A stretch of 64,000 nucleotides of DNA. It comes from Desulfobacula sp. (GTDB taxonomy: Bacteria; Desulfobacterota; Desulfobacteria; Desulfobacterales; Desulfobacteraceae). The stretch lies in NCBI RefSeq assembly GCF_030611305.1, contig NZ_JAUWQB010000004.1:1-64000 (forward strand), read 5' to 3'. The notes beneath the pieces were generated by a model. The model saw only the letters and a program-made list of their open reading frames with translations, had not been told where the DNA came from and did not search any database. A program made the position numbers and the translations under genes. Of this stretch, positions 1 to 10,444 are shown piece by piece; the stretch's first letter is position 1; every line of letters begins with the position of its first letter.

Positions 1-59
1 GCTTTTTAGCGTCGATGGTACTGCATGGGAGACTGTGTGGGAGAGTAGAACGTTGCCGG
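1..59 (+). rRNA. rrf: 5S ribosomal RNA, 3' end (truncated by window start)
   Basis: cgtcgatggtactgcatgggagactgtgtgggagagtagaacgttgccgg matches the conserved 3' portion of bacterial 5S rRNA. Confidence 0.85.
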
Positions 60-60
60 T

Positions 61-3000
61 TCATTTTTTTAAAGGTCCACCCCATGATACTGCATCATGG
101 GGTGGACCTTTTTTGTTTAAAGCTTGTTCTAAGTGGTGTGATTTATTGAAATCCAGACTAAAATTTCTCATTTCATAAATACAGATGCCATCAACCGTAA
201 GAGCCCCATCTGCTATAACGGAATAGTTACTATTTATATGGGTGACGGTTTTTATATGTGCATGGATTTCTATTTTTTTATTTAAAGGTATGATTTGTCC
301 CCTGTAGATCCATTCATGGGATTGGCCCTGTGTCATTTGTGTTTTATATTCGTTTGCCGGGATATCAAATTTTTTAAGAAGAAAAAATCGAATCATTTGA
401 AGAAAGGATTCAATTCCTAGGGAACCAGGACAGACCGGGTCCTGATAAAAATGTGCATTAAAAAACCATTCTGAAGGATCAACTATTTTTATTGCCTTAA
501 TATATCCCTTTTCATAAAGACCGGCATCAAAGCTTAAAACTTCAATATTATCAATCATTCTCAGGGCCTTTGAAGGCATTCCGTTGTTGTTATCGTAATT
601 TTTGTCTTCAGGTGTCAAAGGGGCATTATTTTCGAAGTGATAGCTTTTTGTATTTTCAAGATTTTTTTTAGATAATGAATATTTATCAAACCTGCTGTCT
701 CTGATACCGATCTGATTTGAAAGGGCCTGTTGGGTAAAAAAACCAAAATTGGTCGTTCCTTTATAAACCGCATCCCCATCCTTTAATACTTCCATGTCAA
801 AGTCCTGGATGATCATACTGCCGGCTTTGGATACATCCGTCATCCTGTTCCTGATTGTGATGGTTCCGCAGCCCCGGGATAAAGGGTGAATCAGTGTGGC
901 TTTGCCCCCCAGATTTCGGAAATGGAGCCTCTCGTCACTTTCAAGGGCGGAACCCGCATATGCAGCCAGCCAGCCGCAGGGCTGAAGTGCAATTTCAAGG
1001 AGGATGCAAAATGGTATGGTATCAGTTTTGTTAGCGTTAAAATACCACGCATCTTTTGGAATATCATATTGAGTTTCAATCCAGCCGCCCGGTTTCATTT
1101 TCCATTGAGGGTGATCTGCTTTAAGTACCCGGTCCATAAAGAAATAAGGCGGCCTGGGAAGACGTGCAATCTGCCTTTCTTTATCAAATATTTTATATTT
1201 TTCTCCAAATGCTTTAGAAGGGTTCCCCTGGGCAAATGCAAGAATGGATTTTTTTGAAAAGAGAGGTTTGGTTTTAAATTTTCCATTTAAAGACGGGGAG
1301 GTTAAGGCTTCAAATCCGGTGATGCTGGCAACAACCGTATTTTCTTCATTCAGAAAGGTAAAATAGCCTTTTATTTTGGTTTTGGTTTCTTCATTTACGA
1401 TAAAGAGAATTCGAATATTTCCTTTTAATTTATCAAAGGATGAATACAGCCTTAAATTGGCGATAAAACTTGGCAGGCAAACCTGTCCCATTCTCTCATG
1501 CGACCAGAGTATGGCAGCCTGGAAAGCCGCATCCAGCATCATGGGTTCAATACTCCATTTTGAATTGTAAGGGGTTTTAAACCATTGATCCGGATTAGGC
1601 GCCAAACATGTAATAATTTCAATGCCTTTTTTTGAATATCCATTGATAGATTGTATGCCTTGCAAGGCCTTCCCATGGAAAAGAACATCAAGATAAGCCT
1701 GATTTACTGGAATTGAATAGGGTTTTAATTCCATGAAAGCGGCTTTGGACAGCACCGGTGGCTTAGGCAGTCTATCTTTTAATATAACAGTACAACTTGA
1801 ATGGATAAATGAGTGTTTGCTGCCATTTTCTGACGTAATGTTGCTGAATGTCCCATATCCATTTTCATCTGGTTTACACTTTTCTAGGCTTACATTGATA
1901 CTTAAGTTTTTCTTCCCGGGTTTAATGCCCTTTAAAAGGCGCATGTTGTCTATTCCGGAAAAAACAAGGCCCGGATTATTTTTTTGGGCTGCATGGGCAT
2001 GATATTCCATTAATAATGCAAAAGGAACTACAGGTTCTCCCGCTATCTGATGGGAGGCTAAAACAGGTGTTGACGTTAAACCTAAAGACAGGGTCATCGC
2101 CTTTGCAAGTTTTGGTTTTTTCGATTTTTTCTTTTCCAAAAGATGTGCCCCAATGATCACTTCAGGTCCATTCTTTTCTATGCTTCCCATTTCATTTAAT
2201 AATTGTCTGGCTCCAGTCTTTAAAGGGATAAGGTCAATCCCTCGTTTTAAAAATTCTTTTTTCAAAGATGCATCAACCATCCCGCCTTCCCATGGACCCC
2301 AGTTGATTGACAGGAATCTACAGCCAGAGCGTTCTAATGCCAGTTTTTGAGCCGTCTTATTTAAGATTTCGTTTGCAATTGAATAGTCACATTGTCCCCG
2401 GTTGCCTGTTCGGGCAGCAATGGAAGAAAATAAAACAAAATATTTGAGTTTATCCTGTTTTGATGCAGACAGCAGCGTATCAAGCCCTTTTACTTTTGTT
2501 GTAAGCACAGACATAAATTGATCAATATGTTTATCAATGATCAGTTTGTCTTCAAGGACACCTGCGCCATGAATAATGGCTGTTATTTGCTTGAACTCTT
2601 TTCGTACAGTTTTAAAAATGCTCTCAATTTCTTTTGGTTTCCTAATATCTGCTGAGAAGTATCTAACCTGCGAGCCATTTTCATTCATCAATTGAATATT
2701 TTTTTTTACTTCCCGGTTGGATATGATTTTCTGATATGTTTTTTCTATATCAGCGGGTTTTGGTGTCTGACCTTTAAAGTCATGGGTCAGTATGGTTTTT
2801 TTCAGTATTCCGGGATCATGAATGTCTTTTGCCCATTCAGGTTCTGTAGAGGGAGCCTTTGATCTGCCTATAAGAACAATGGTGGGGGAATATTCTTTTG
2901 CCATTTCAATGGCACATGCTGCGGTAACGCCTTTGGCCCCGCCTGTAATGACGACTACATCATCGGATTTAAGGTCAACATTGCCATGTGTCAGGCTTTG

Positions 3001-6000
3001 ATCGGTCAGAATCGGGATATTACAGCTGTCTCCATCCAGACCCATTTCGACAGAGCCATAGGTCATCATTAAAGAGACTGCAGCTCCGGCATTTTCCGCA
3101 CATTTTTTTTTGGAATCAGGCATGTCCAATGCCCTGCACAGAACATTTTTCCACTCAAGACTGGCTGTTTTTGCAAGCCCTGCAAGTCCGCCATAAACCG
3201 GATCACTCCGGAAAGCTTTTCCTGTAAAGCCAAACCCACCGCCTAAAAAGGAGACAGTTGTTAAAAATGCACCTTTTTTACTACCTGAATCCATGAGATA
3301 ACAGGCATTCTTCTTTACCAGCAAGAATGCGGATTTTAAAAAATTTATGGAAGTATCTGAATTGTTTTTATTAAAAGAGTCCGGTATCAGAACAAGACCT
3401 GCAGCATCCGGTAACTCTGGAATATTTCCTTTGCTGATATCGATCAGATCTGCATTTATTCCTAATTTTTCAAATTCCGTTTTAAACAGGTTGGCTATAT
3501 TTGAGCCATCTATCGTAATGTAGACTTTTTTTTTAGCCAGCAATTCTATTTTTGCGCCATTATAGAACCTGATCTGATTGGTCGGGTATTCCTGTAAAGA
3601 AACTACCTGCCGGGTCAGTTTTTTATCTAAGCTGACATTATTTGATTCTACTTGATTTGATTTTACCTGGGGATCATCATTGGGCGCCGACATTTTTTTT
3701 ATAACTTCAACAGGTGTTTTCTGATCACTCTTTGTCAGATATGTAATGATCTCTTCAATGGTTTTCAGATTTGCAATGTCATCGGAAGAAATGGTCTCGA
3801 TATGATCCAGTTCCTGCTCAAGTTTTGAAAGAATTTCTACCCGCTTAATGGAATCAATGCCCAGGTCTGATTCAAGATTCATGGAAGGTTCAAGCATTTC
3901 AACAGGAAATCCTGTTAATTCGCTTATGGTATTGACCAGTATAGTTGAAACGGCTTGATAGGTATCCGGTTCAATATTCCTTTGATTTATACCGTCAGTG
4001 GTGTCTGTATTTGCTTCACAAGTGGTTTCAATGACAGAGGCCGTCTCATTTTGTATGGTATTACTAATATCTTTCAAAGTCCTTACGGAACCAATATTTT
4101 CAGTGGTTAATCCCTCACAGGAAGGAATCTGTTTTTCAAGTTCTGAAATAATCTCCACTTTTTTGATTGAATCAATGCCCAGATCAGATTCAATGTCCAT
4201 ATCTGATTCCAGCATCTCAACAGGGAAGCCTGTCAATTTGCTTACAATTTCAAACAGGATTTTTTCAATTTGAGCACAGGTAATTTTATTTTCAGACTCA
4301 TCAGCCAGGTCTGTTTCAACTCGTTGTGGCGTTTCAATTTGAGTATCAGGTTCAAGCGCTTGAGTTTCACTGCTAAAGGAAGAGGATTGAGAAATCGTGA
4401 TATTATCATTTTCCTGGCGGACAGGTTCCGGCTTGTGTTCGTTCATCGCAGGTGAAGCAAGATTACGGGTTTGTTCCATCATGCTCGCCAGGGTTTTGCT
4501 TGCCTGGGCCTGTGTTTCAAGAAATTTTTCATGGGCCCGGGCTGTTTGTGTTTGAAGCTGCTGTATGGCTTCAAGCCCTTTCTGAACCATTTTCATGGCT
4601 TCAGTGGCAGGTGAACTCAGATTATTACTATCATTTTTTTGTGTATTTTGAGACGTCATATCAGATCCTTTTAAAACTGACCTGTTTTTATTAACTGCTT
4701 GTTTTTGTGATGGTTCCGGTTTTGATTTTGGGATGCCGCACTTGTTTTTCGGCTTAGGATTGGCACCTGAAAGCTTTATTTTTATTTTTTTAGGCACAGG
4801 TTTTTTTGCTGCATCTTCCCAGGGGGTAAGGTCAACTGCAAATCCCCTTGAAGCGATCATACACAATACATGGGCAAGATCTTCAATGCCTGATTTCTTT
4901 CCTGAAGATTCGTCAAGAGAAATCGCTGTAATATCATTTTTTCGTAAAACTGATTTTATCAGACCTGTCAGTACAGCCTTGGGGCCGACTTCTATAAAAG
5001 TGGATACGTTTTTGTCAAGCATACACTCAATATTCTCAACAAAGTTGACCGGGCTTATCAGTTGATTTCCAAGAATCTTTTTGATTTCATGTTCTTTTCT
5101 TGCATAAGGTTTTCCGGTTGTGTTGGAGAGGACGTCAACAGGTGTAGGAGAAAATGCCTTTGAGGATAAATCTTTTTTAAAAGGTGTTACGGCATTTTGA
5201 ACAAGTCTGCTGTGAAATGCTGCGGCAACAGGAAGTTTAACGGCTCTTAGTTTTTTTTGTTTACAGATTTTTTTTGCACGAAGGATTTCGTTAGTCGATC
5301 CAGATAAAACCCCCTGGGTTTTGCTGTTTTTATTTGCAAGAATCAAATCAAGTTTTTCATCTTTCACCAGTGCCTCAATATCTTCCAAAGGGGCTTGAAC
5401 AGCAAGCATACTGCCCGAATCACCATCCTGGTGTGATCCGGCAGTTGCCATATATTTGCCCCGTGCAGCAGCAAGAAAAAGAAAAGATTTTTCATCCATC
5501 CAGTCGGCTGAACAAAGGGCTGACAATTCTCCAAAACTGTGGCCACAGGTTATTGCAGGTCTTATACCAAATCTTTTTAACACTTTAATCATGGCAAGGG
5601 AGACTGCACCTATAGCCGGCTGGGCAATGTCGGTCTGGCGAAGCTCTTCTTCCGATTTTGTTTTTGTCTGCAAATGGGATGGGGGAGGGAATATATATTT
5701 GTGCAGCGGCTTGAATTTTGACGATTTGTTGTTTGTTTTGGAAAAAATATCTGTTGCCTGTTCTAATGCTTCTAAAGCTTCAGGAAACAGCGAAACAAGA
5801 TCTTTTCCCATACCCGTGTACTGGCTTCCCTGGCCGGGAAATAAAAAGCCCAGCTTTCCTCCTTTTTTTTCGGATGAAAAATAGATATTCGGTTGTGATT
5901 TGCCTGTATCAATGCTTTCTTTGGCTTTGGTTAGATTTTTTTGAATATCGTCATCTTTTTTGTGAACAATCAGCAGTCTGAAATCATGGCTGGCTGAAAA

Positions 6001-7599
6001 GTTTTGTCTTGATTCATGGGACTGCCAGGCGATGGTCTGCCTTTTTTCCTGAGCATCTTCTGTCTCATTCAGATCTGTTTTAAACGCATAGAGTTTGTCC
6101 AGAAGCCCCTCTTTTGTATCAGATGAAAAGGCAATGATTTGTATGGTCCCATCCCAGGAAACATGAGATTTTGAAGGGCTATACTCTTCCAAAACTATAT
6201 GAAAATTACTTCCGCCAAAACCAAATGCGCTGACACCTGATCTTCTGGGATGACCCGATGATTTTATTGGTGATTTTGATACCCAGGGTTTAGATTCAGA
6301 ATTTAAATAAAACGAAGAATTGTTGATGTCGAGTTCAGGATCAGGTTCCAGGGCTTTTAGCGTAGGGGGAAGGACCTTATTGTAAAGAGACAGCGCAGTC
6401 TTTATAATCCCTGCAGCCCCAGCTGCGGCCTTGGTATGGCCGATCATGGATTTAACCGAACCAATGGTCGTTTGATTTTTTCCAGAAGATTGTTCAAAGC
6501 ATTTTTTTAATGCCTCAAATTCGACTTTGTCACCAACCCTTGTTCCGGTTCCATGTGCTTCCACGAGTTCAACCGTGGAAGGGTCGATATCTGCCTCGTG
6601 GTAAGCTTCGTTTAGTGCTTTAAGTTGTCCTTTGGAATTAGGGGCATAAACGGCAGAGGTTCTGCCATCGCTTGAAGTGCCGATTCCTTTAATGACGGCA
6701 TAGATTCTGTCCTTATCCTTTTGAGCATCGTCAAGACGTTTTAAAACCAGCATCCCGACACCTTCACCCAGAACAGTACCGTCTGCATCTTTTGAAAAAG
6801 GTTTTGCATCGCTGGTGTGTGACAGAACCCCGGTTTTTGCAAAGCACATGTGCATGAAAATATCATTCAATGTATCCACACCACCGGTAATAGACATATC
6901 GCATTTTCCGGAAACAAGTTCCATGACCGCCGTATGAATGGCAGATAAAGAGCTTGCACAGGCAGCATCTGTTACCGTATTTGTTCCGGAAAGGTTTAAA
7001 CGGTTTGCGATTCTGCCGGCAACAACATTGCCAAGAAGACCCGGAAATGAGTTCTCCTGCCATTGGACATAATCACCTTGTATCCGTTGAATGATTTCTT
7101 CTTTTTTATTTCCGCTGATTCCGGAATCTTCCAAAGCCTTTTTCCAGATAGGATGTCCAAGCCGTGCGCCCAAGGGAATAACCAGTTCCTGGGTGCCGGT
7201 AACCCCTAAAATTACATTGACCTTTTTTTGTTCAAGAACAGGATGATTTATCGGATATCCGGCATCTTCAAGGGCCATCCTCGCCACCTCAAGCCCCAAA
7301 AGCTGGGATGTGTCCGTGGCTTCTATATTATTGGGTGGGATACCATAACTTAAAGGGTCAAAGGTTACAGGCGGGAGAAAACCGCCTCTTTTGCAATAGA
7401 TATGGTCTGGTGTGGATGGGTCCTGATCAAAATAGTCTTTTAATTTCCAATGGGTCTCATCCGGAATATCAACAATCGCATCAATGCCGTTAAACAGAAG
7501 ATGCCAATATTCTTTCAAGTTACTGGATTTAGGGAAGATACATCCCATACCGATGATGGCAACGCTATTTTTATGATGTCCGTTATTTTTCTTATTCAT
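61..7599 (-). CDS. Pfa/PUFA-synthase-like multidomain megasynthase: KS-AT-ACP-ACP-KR-DH-FabA-like double hotdog DH
   Basis: 2512 aa; KS motif DAACASSLSAIHTA, AT motif GHSFGEL, two ACP motifs SDLGIDSIKK/RVEI, KR motif TGGAKGVTAACA, DH ASHQIAGEPVVPF, FabA-like PFCILLEIALQPCGW and AHFYQDPVCPGSLG. Confidence 0.93.
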   Translation of the reverse strand: MNKKNNGHHKNSVAIIGMGCIFPKSSNLKEYWHLLFNGIDAIVDIPDETHWKLKDYFDQDPSTPDHIYCKRGGFLPPVTFDPLSYGIPPNNIEATDTSQLLGLEVARMALEDAGYPINHPVLEQKKVNVILGVTGTQELVIPLGARLGHPIWKKALEDSGISGNKKEEIIQRIQGDYVQWQENSFPGLLGNVVAGRIANRLNLSGTNTVTDAACASSLSAIHTAVMELVSGKCDMSITGGVDTLNDIFMHMCFAKTGVLSHTSDAKPFSKDADGTVLGEGVGMLVLKRLDDAQKDKDRIYAVIKGIGTSSDGRTSAVYAPNSKGQLKALNEAYHEADIDPSTVELVEAHGTGTRVGDKVEFEALKKCFEQSSGKNQTTIGSVKSMIGHTKAAAGAAGIIKTALSLYNKVLPPTLKALEPDPELDINNSSFYLNSESKPWVSKSPIKSSGHPRRSGVSAFGFGGSNFHIVLEEYSPSKSHVSWDGTIQIIAFSSDTKEGLLDKLYAFKTDLNETEDAQEKRQTIAWQSHESRQNFSASHDFRLLIVHKKDDDIQKNLTKAKESIDTGKSQPNIYFSSEKKGGKLGFLFPGQGSQYTGMGKDLVSLFPEALEALEQATDIFSKTNNKSSKFKPLHKYIFPPPSHLQTKTKSEEELRQTDIAQPAIGAVSLAMIKVLKRFGIRPAITCGHSFGELSALCSADWMDEKSFLFLAAARGKYMATAGSHQDGDSGSMLAVQAPLEDIEALVKDEKLDLILANKNSKTQGVLSGSTNEILRAKKICKQKKLRAVKLPVAAAFHSRLVQNAVTPFKKDLSSKAFSPTPVDVLSNTTGKPYARKEHEIKKILGNQLISPVNFVENIECMLDKNVSTFIEVGPKAVLTGLIKSVLRKNDITAISLDESSGKKSGIEDLAHVLCMIASRGFAVDLTPWEDAAKKPVPKKIKIKLSGANPKPKNKCGIPKSKPEPSQKQAVNKNRSVLKGSDMTSQNTQKNDSNNLSSPATEAMKMVQKGLEAIQQLQTQTARAHEKFLETQAQASKTLASMMEQTRNLASPAMNEHKPEPVRQENDNITISQSSSFSSETQALEPDTQIETPQRVETDLADESENKITCAQIEKILFEIVSKLTGFPVEMLESDMDIESDLGIDSIKKVEIISELEKQIPSCEGLTTENIGSVRTLKDISNTIQNETASVIETTCEANTDTTDGINQRNIEPDTYQAVSTILVNTISELTGFPVEMLEPSMNLESDLGIDSIKRVEILSKLEQELDHIETISSDDIANLKTIEEIITYLTKSDQKTPVEVIKKMSAPNDDPQVKSNQVESNNVSLDKKLTRQVVSLQEYPTNQIRFYNGAKIELLAKKKVYITIDGSNIANLFKTEFEKLGINADLIDISKGNIPELPDAAGLVLIPDSFNKNNSDTSINFLKSAFLLVKKNACYLMDSGSKKGAFLTTVSFLGGGFGFTGKAFRSDPVYGGLAGLAKTASLEWKNVLCRALDMPDSKKKCAENAGAAVSLMMTYGSVEMGLDGDSCNIPILTDQSLTHGNVDLKSDDVVVITGGAKGVTAACAIEMAKEYSPTIVLIGRSKAPSTEPEWAKDIHDPGILKKTILTHDFKGQTPKPADIEKTYQKIISNREVKKNIQLMNENGSQVRYFSADIRKPKEIESIFKTVRKEFKQITAIIHGAGVLEDKLIIDKHIDQFMSVLTTKVKGLDTLLSASKQDKLKYFVLFSSIAARTGNRGQCDYSIANEILNKTAQKLALERSGCRFLSINWGPWEGGMVDASLKKEFLKRGIDLIPLKTGARQLLNEMGSIEKNGPEVIIGAHLLEKKKSKKPKLAKAMTLSLGLTSTPVLASHQIAGEPVVPFALLMEYHAHAAQKNNPGLVFSGIDNMRLLKGIKPGKKNLSINVSLEKCKPDENGYGTFSNITSENGSKHSFIHSSCTVILKDRLPKPPVLSKAAFMELKPYSIPVNQAYLDVLFHGKALQGIQSINGYSKKGIEIITCLAPNPDQWFKTPYNSKWSIEPMMLDAAFQAAILWSHERMGQVCLPSFIANLRLYSSFDKLKGNIRILFIVNEETKTKIKGYFTFLNEENTVVASITGFEALTSPSLNGKFKTKPLFSKKSILAFAQGNPSKAFGEKYKIFDKERQIARLPRPPYFFMDRVLKADHPQWKMKPGGWIETQYDIPKDAWYFNANKTDTIPFCILLEIALQPCGWLAAYAGSALESDERLHFRNLGGKATLIHPLSRGCGTITIRNRMTDVSKAGSMIIQDFDMEVLKDGDAVYKGTTNFGFFTQQALSNQIGIRDSRFDKYSLSKKNLENTKSYHFENNAPLTPEDKNYDNNNGMPSKALRMIDNIEVLSFDAGLYEKGYIKAIKIVDPSEWFFNAHFYQDPVCPGSLGIESFLQMIRFFLLKKFDIPANEYKTQMTQGQSHEWIYRGQIIPLNKKIEIHAHIKTVTHINSNYSVIADGALTVDGICIYEMRNFSLDFNKSHHLEQALNKKGPPHDAVSWGGPLKK
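71..111. terminator. Intrinsic terminator of the rRNA operon, T-tracts on both sides
   Basis: Perfect 18-bp inverted repeat AAAGGTCCACCCCATGAT-actgc-ATCATGGGGTGGACCTTT followed by a T run, just after 5S rRNA. Confidence 0.85.
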
Positions 7600-7709
7600 A
7601 TATAAATTTGAATTTAAATAATTAAAATTGTGGACAATATACTATCCTGAGGCAGGGGAATCACCCGATTGATCAGGATTTGACAAAAGTTTTACATTGA
7701 AAGGGGCGA

Positions 7710-9266
7710 CTAAAGAAAGTTGAAAATTTCCTTTTTTTTCATGGGTTTGAGATCGCTTGCATCCATTGGCACCTCGATCCCCTGGATTTTTAAAATAGAT
7801 GCCCTTATGCAGATACAGGCACCGAACATGAGATTTAAAGCGATTTCAGCAGTTCTGCGGTTTTCGTGGATTTCAAGAAAACTGCCTTTTACCCACTGGT
7901 TAAAGGCGCCAATGGCAGGCCCGCACCAGATCTGGTAATCTATTTTCCTTTTGGGAATGCCCTGGATGGCCCATTTTGACGAAAGACCAAGATAGGATCT
8001 GAAAACAAGGGCCATTTTATGTTTCGGATCACTTTGGGCTCTTTTAATTTCTTTAATATTCCCGGTTTTCCGGAAAAAATTTTTTGTGGAGTCCCAGGCC
8101 TCTTCAAAGGTTGTCTGTAGAAATTTCTCCTGGATCTCCTGCTTTGATTTTTCGTCGATTTCATCAAAACTATTGTGAGATTTATAAAGTCTATAAAGCT
8201 TATCAGCTCTTACTGGAAACAGGGTCCCCCTTTTTAAAACCTGGACCCTTGCTCCGATCTCAAACATATCCGCGGCAGGAGCCATGGCCATATCTGCCTG
8301 CTCAGCCCGGCAAAGCATTTTTTTGACATCTTCACAGATCCCCGCTTCAATACAGGATTGATTGATTGACCCAGTGAGGATATAGGCTGCTCCCATTCCA
8401 AAGGCGGCAGCTGCTGATTGTGGGGTGGCAATCCCCCCTGCAAGCCCAACGCACAGGGGCTCTTTGTAATTGTAGATTTTCATGAATTCGTTTTTTAAAG
8501 CAATCATGGTCGGCAATAAAGCCAGTGCCGGGCGATTGTCCGTATGCCCGCCCGAGTCTGCTTCTGCTGTCAAATCCTGGGCCATGGGAATATATTGAGA
8601 CAGTCTGGCCTCCTGCCTTGTAATCAAGGCCTTTTCAAGGAGGATATTCACCAGTTTTTCAGGCGGCGGAGAGAAAAACTGCCGTGCAATTTCAATTCTT
8701 GATACTTTTGCGATGATATGATGGGGCGTAACAATATGCCCTTTATCGTTTTTATAAATTCCTTTAATTCGATAATAGACAAGGGCAGGGGTCATGCGCA
8801 TGAAGGCAGCAGCACTGACCAAGGTGATGTTATGTTTTAAATAAAGGTCAACCGTAGCCATTTCATGGGCCGGGTCACCCAGGGAGTGGATCAGGTTAAA
8901 GCCAAAGGGCTTGTCTTTCAGGGTATTTTTCAGCTCGATAATATTTTCTTCAATCTTTTCAATGGAAAGGCCGCCGGCACCCAAAAAGCCGATCATCCCA
9001 TTCTCTGACATGGTTTTTACCATATCCGCAGACGTAATTCCATTGGCCATGGCTCCGGCAATATACGGATATTTTAAAGAGTGCCGTTTCTTAAATTTTT
9101 CATCACCAAGGTTTTCAAGCCGGACAGCCGGAACAAATGCCTTGAAACGATGCAGATTATTATTTTTCGTTACAAAATTAAGCCCAGTATCGTTCTGAAT
9201 AGCAAAAATGGGTTTGTTCACCTGCATGAGCAGTTCTTTTAAGGGTATTGAATTTTCCATAGGCAT
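7710..9266 (-). CDS. pfaD: PfaD-like trans-acting enoyl reductase (2-nitropropane dioxygenase/FMN family)
   Basis: PfaD-type sequence (YPYIAGAMANGITSADMVKTMSENGMIGFLGAGGL; PLCVGLAGGIATPQSAAAAFGMGAAYILTGSINQ), adjacent and co-directional with the megasynthase. Confidence 0.9.
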   Translation of the reverse strand: MPMENSIPLKELLMQVNKPIFAIQNDTGLNFVTKNNNLHRFKAFVPAVRLENLGDEKFKKRHSLKYPYIAGAMANGITSADMVKTMSENGMIGFLGAGGLSIEKIEENIIELKNTLKDKPFGFNLIHSLGDPAHEMATVDLYLKHNITLVSAAAFMRMTPALVYYRIKGIYKNDKGHIVTPHHIIAKVSRIEIARQFFSPPPEKLVNILLEKALITRQEARLSQYIPMAQDLTAEADSGGHTDNRPALALLPTMIALKNEFMKIYNYKEPLCVGLAGGIATPQSAAAAFGMGAAYILTGSINQSCIEAGICEDVKKMLCRAEQADMAMAPAADMFEIGARVQVLKRGTLFPVRADKLYRLYKSHNSFDEIDEKSKQEIQEKFLQTTFEEAWDSTKNFFRKTGNIKEIKRAQSDPKHKMALVFRSYLGLSSKWAIQGIPKRKIDYQIWCGPAIGAFNQWVKGSFLEIHENRRTAEIALNLMFGACICIRASILKIQGIEVPMDASDLKPMKKKEIFNFL

Positions 9267-9383
9267 TTTTAATGTTTTCCGTATAAAAATTTAGACAAAA
9301 AGCTTTTAATTGCTGTTTTTACAAAATAGCAGCCATATCTAATACCATGAAAGGAATTTAAGAATCAATATGGAAATATTTGA

Positions 9384-10301
9384 TTAATTTCTCGGATGAT
9401 ATTTTTGATGCATCTTCATTAGGTACTCCCTTGAGATGTGGGTATATATTTGTGTGGTCGATATGTCTGAATGGCCCAGCATGGTTTGTACCGACCTTAA
9501 ATCAGCACCGCCTTCAAGCAAATGAGTCGCGAACGAATGCCTTAATGTATGGGGCGTGATATTTTTTGATATGTTGGTAAGAAGGGCATATTTTTTTATG
9601 ATTTTCCAGAAAGATTGACGGGTCATGGGTTTTCCGGCCCTTGCAACAAAGAGATATGGTGTTGAAATTTTTTTTAAAAGGGATGATCTGCCCTCTTTGA
9701 TCCACTTTTGCGTGATGGATCTTGCATGGGAACCAATGGGAACGATTCGCTCTTTGGAGCCCTTTCCCATCACTCTTACAAAATTTGCATCAAGGTTAAC
9801 GTCCTGTAGACAGAGTGAGATAAGTTCAGATACCCTCAGGCCTGCTCCGTACATGATTTCCATCATTGCCGAATTCCGCATTTCCCTTGGTTTTCTGATA
9901 TCCGGGACATCAAGAAGATCTGCAACTTCCCTGACACTCATGATTTTTGGGAGCGCTAGGCCGGTTTTAGGAATATCAACATTTTTTACAGGGCTTTTCG
10001 TTACTTTTTTTTCATTGATTAAGAATTTATATAAACCGCGGATGGTAATCAAATGCCGGGCTCTTGATTTAGCTGACAGTCCTTTTTTGGCAAGGTCGAT
10101 AAGCCAGGCAAGAATGACGGCAGTATCCACATCATTTAAATCACGAATCCTGTTTTTTTCAAGAAAAGTGATGTATTGAGCCAGATCCGCTGAATAGGAG
10201 ACCATACTGTTATCGGACAATCCTTTTTCAATAATAAGAAAATCAAGATATTTTTGGGTTAATTCATCCACACATTTCTCCTCTTTGATCTTGTTTCGCA
10301 T
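9384..10301 (-). CDS. xerD: Tyrosine recombinase XerC/XerD family
   Basis: GLRVSELISL, HTLRHSFATHLLEGGADLRSVQTMLGHSDISTTQIYTH catalytic signature. Confidence 0.9.
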   Translation of the reverse strand: MRNKIKEEKCVDELTQKYLDFLIIEKGLSDNSMVSYSADLAQYITFLEKNRIRDLNDVDTAVILAWLIDLAKKGLSAKSRARHLITIRGLYKFLINEKKVTKSPVKNVDIPKTGLALPKIMSVREVADLLDVPDIRKPREMRNSAMMEIMYGAGLRVSELISLCLQDVNLDANFVRVMGKGSKERIVPIGSHARSITQKWIKEGRSSLLKKISTPYLFVARAGKPMTRQSFWKIIKKYALLTNISKNITPHTLRHSFATHLLEGGADLRSVQTMLGHSDISTTQIYTHISREYLMKMHQKYHPRN

Positions 10302-10444
10302 TATGATATATTCACAATATTATTTCAACTCGTCCTGAATATTTCATTGGTTTTTATTTGGAAATCCGGGAGAGGATTTTGGTGGTGGATTTGGGGGTTA
10401 AACCATATGATGATTGAATTTTTTGATAATTGTGCTAAAGGTAT

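Noticed and set aside
886-6000. Many plus-strand ORFs of 60-186 aa antisense to the megasynthase
   Set aside because: They lie wholly within a long, domain-rich coding frame on the other strand and have no recognisable domains or ribosome-binding sites; shadow ORFs.
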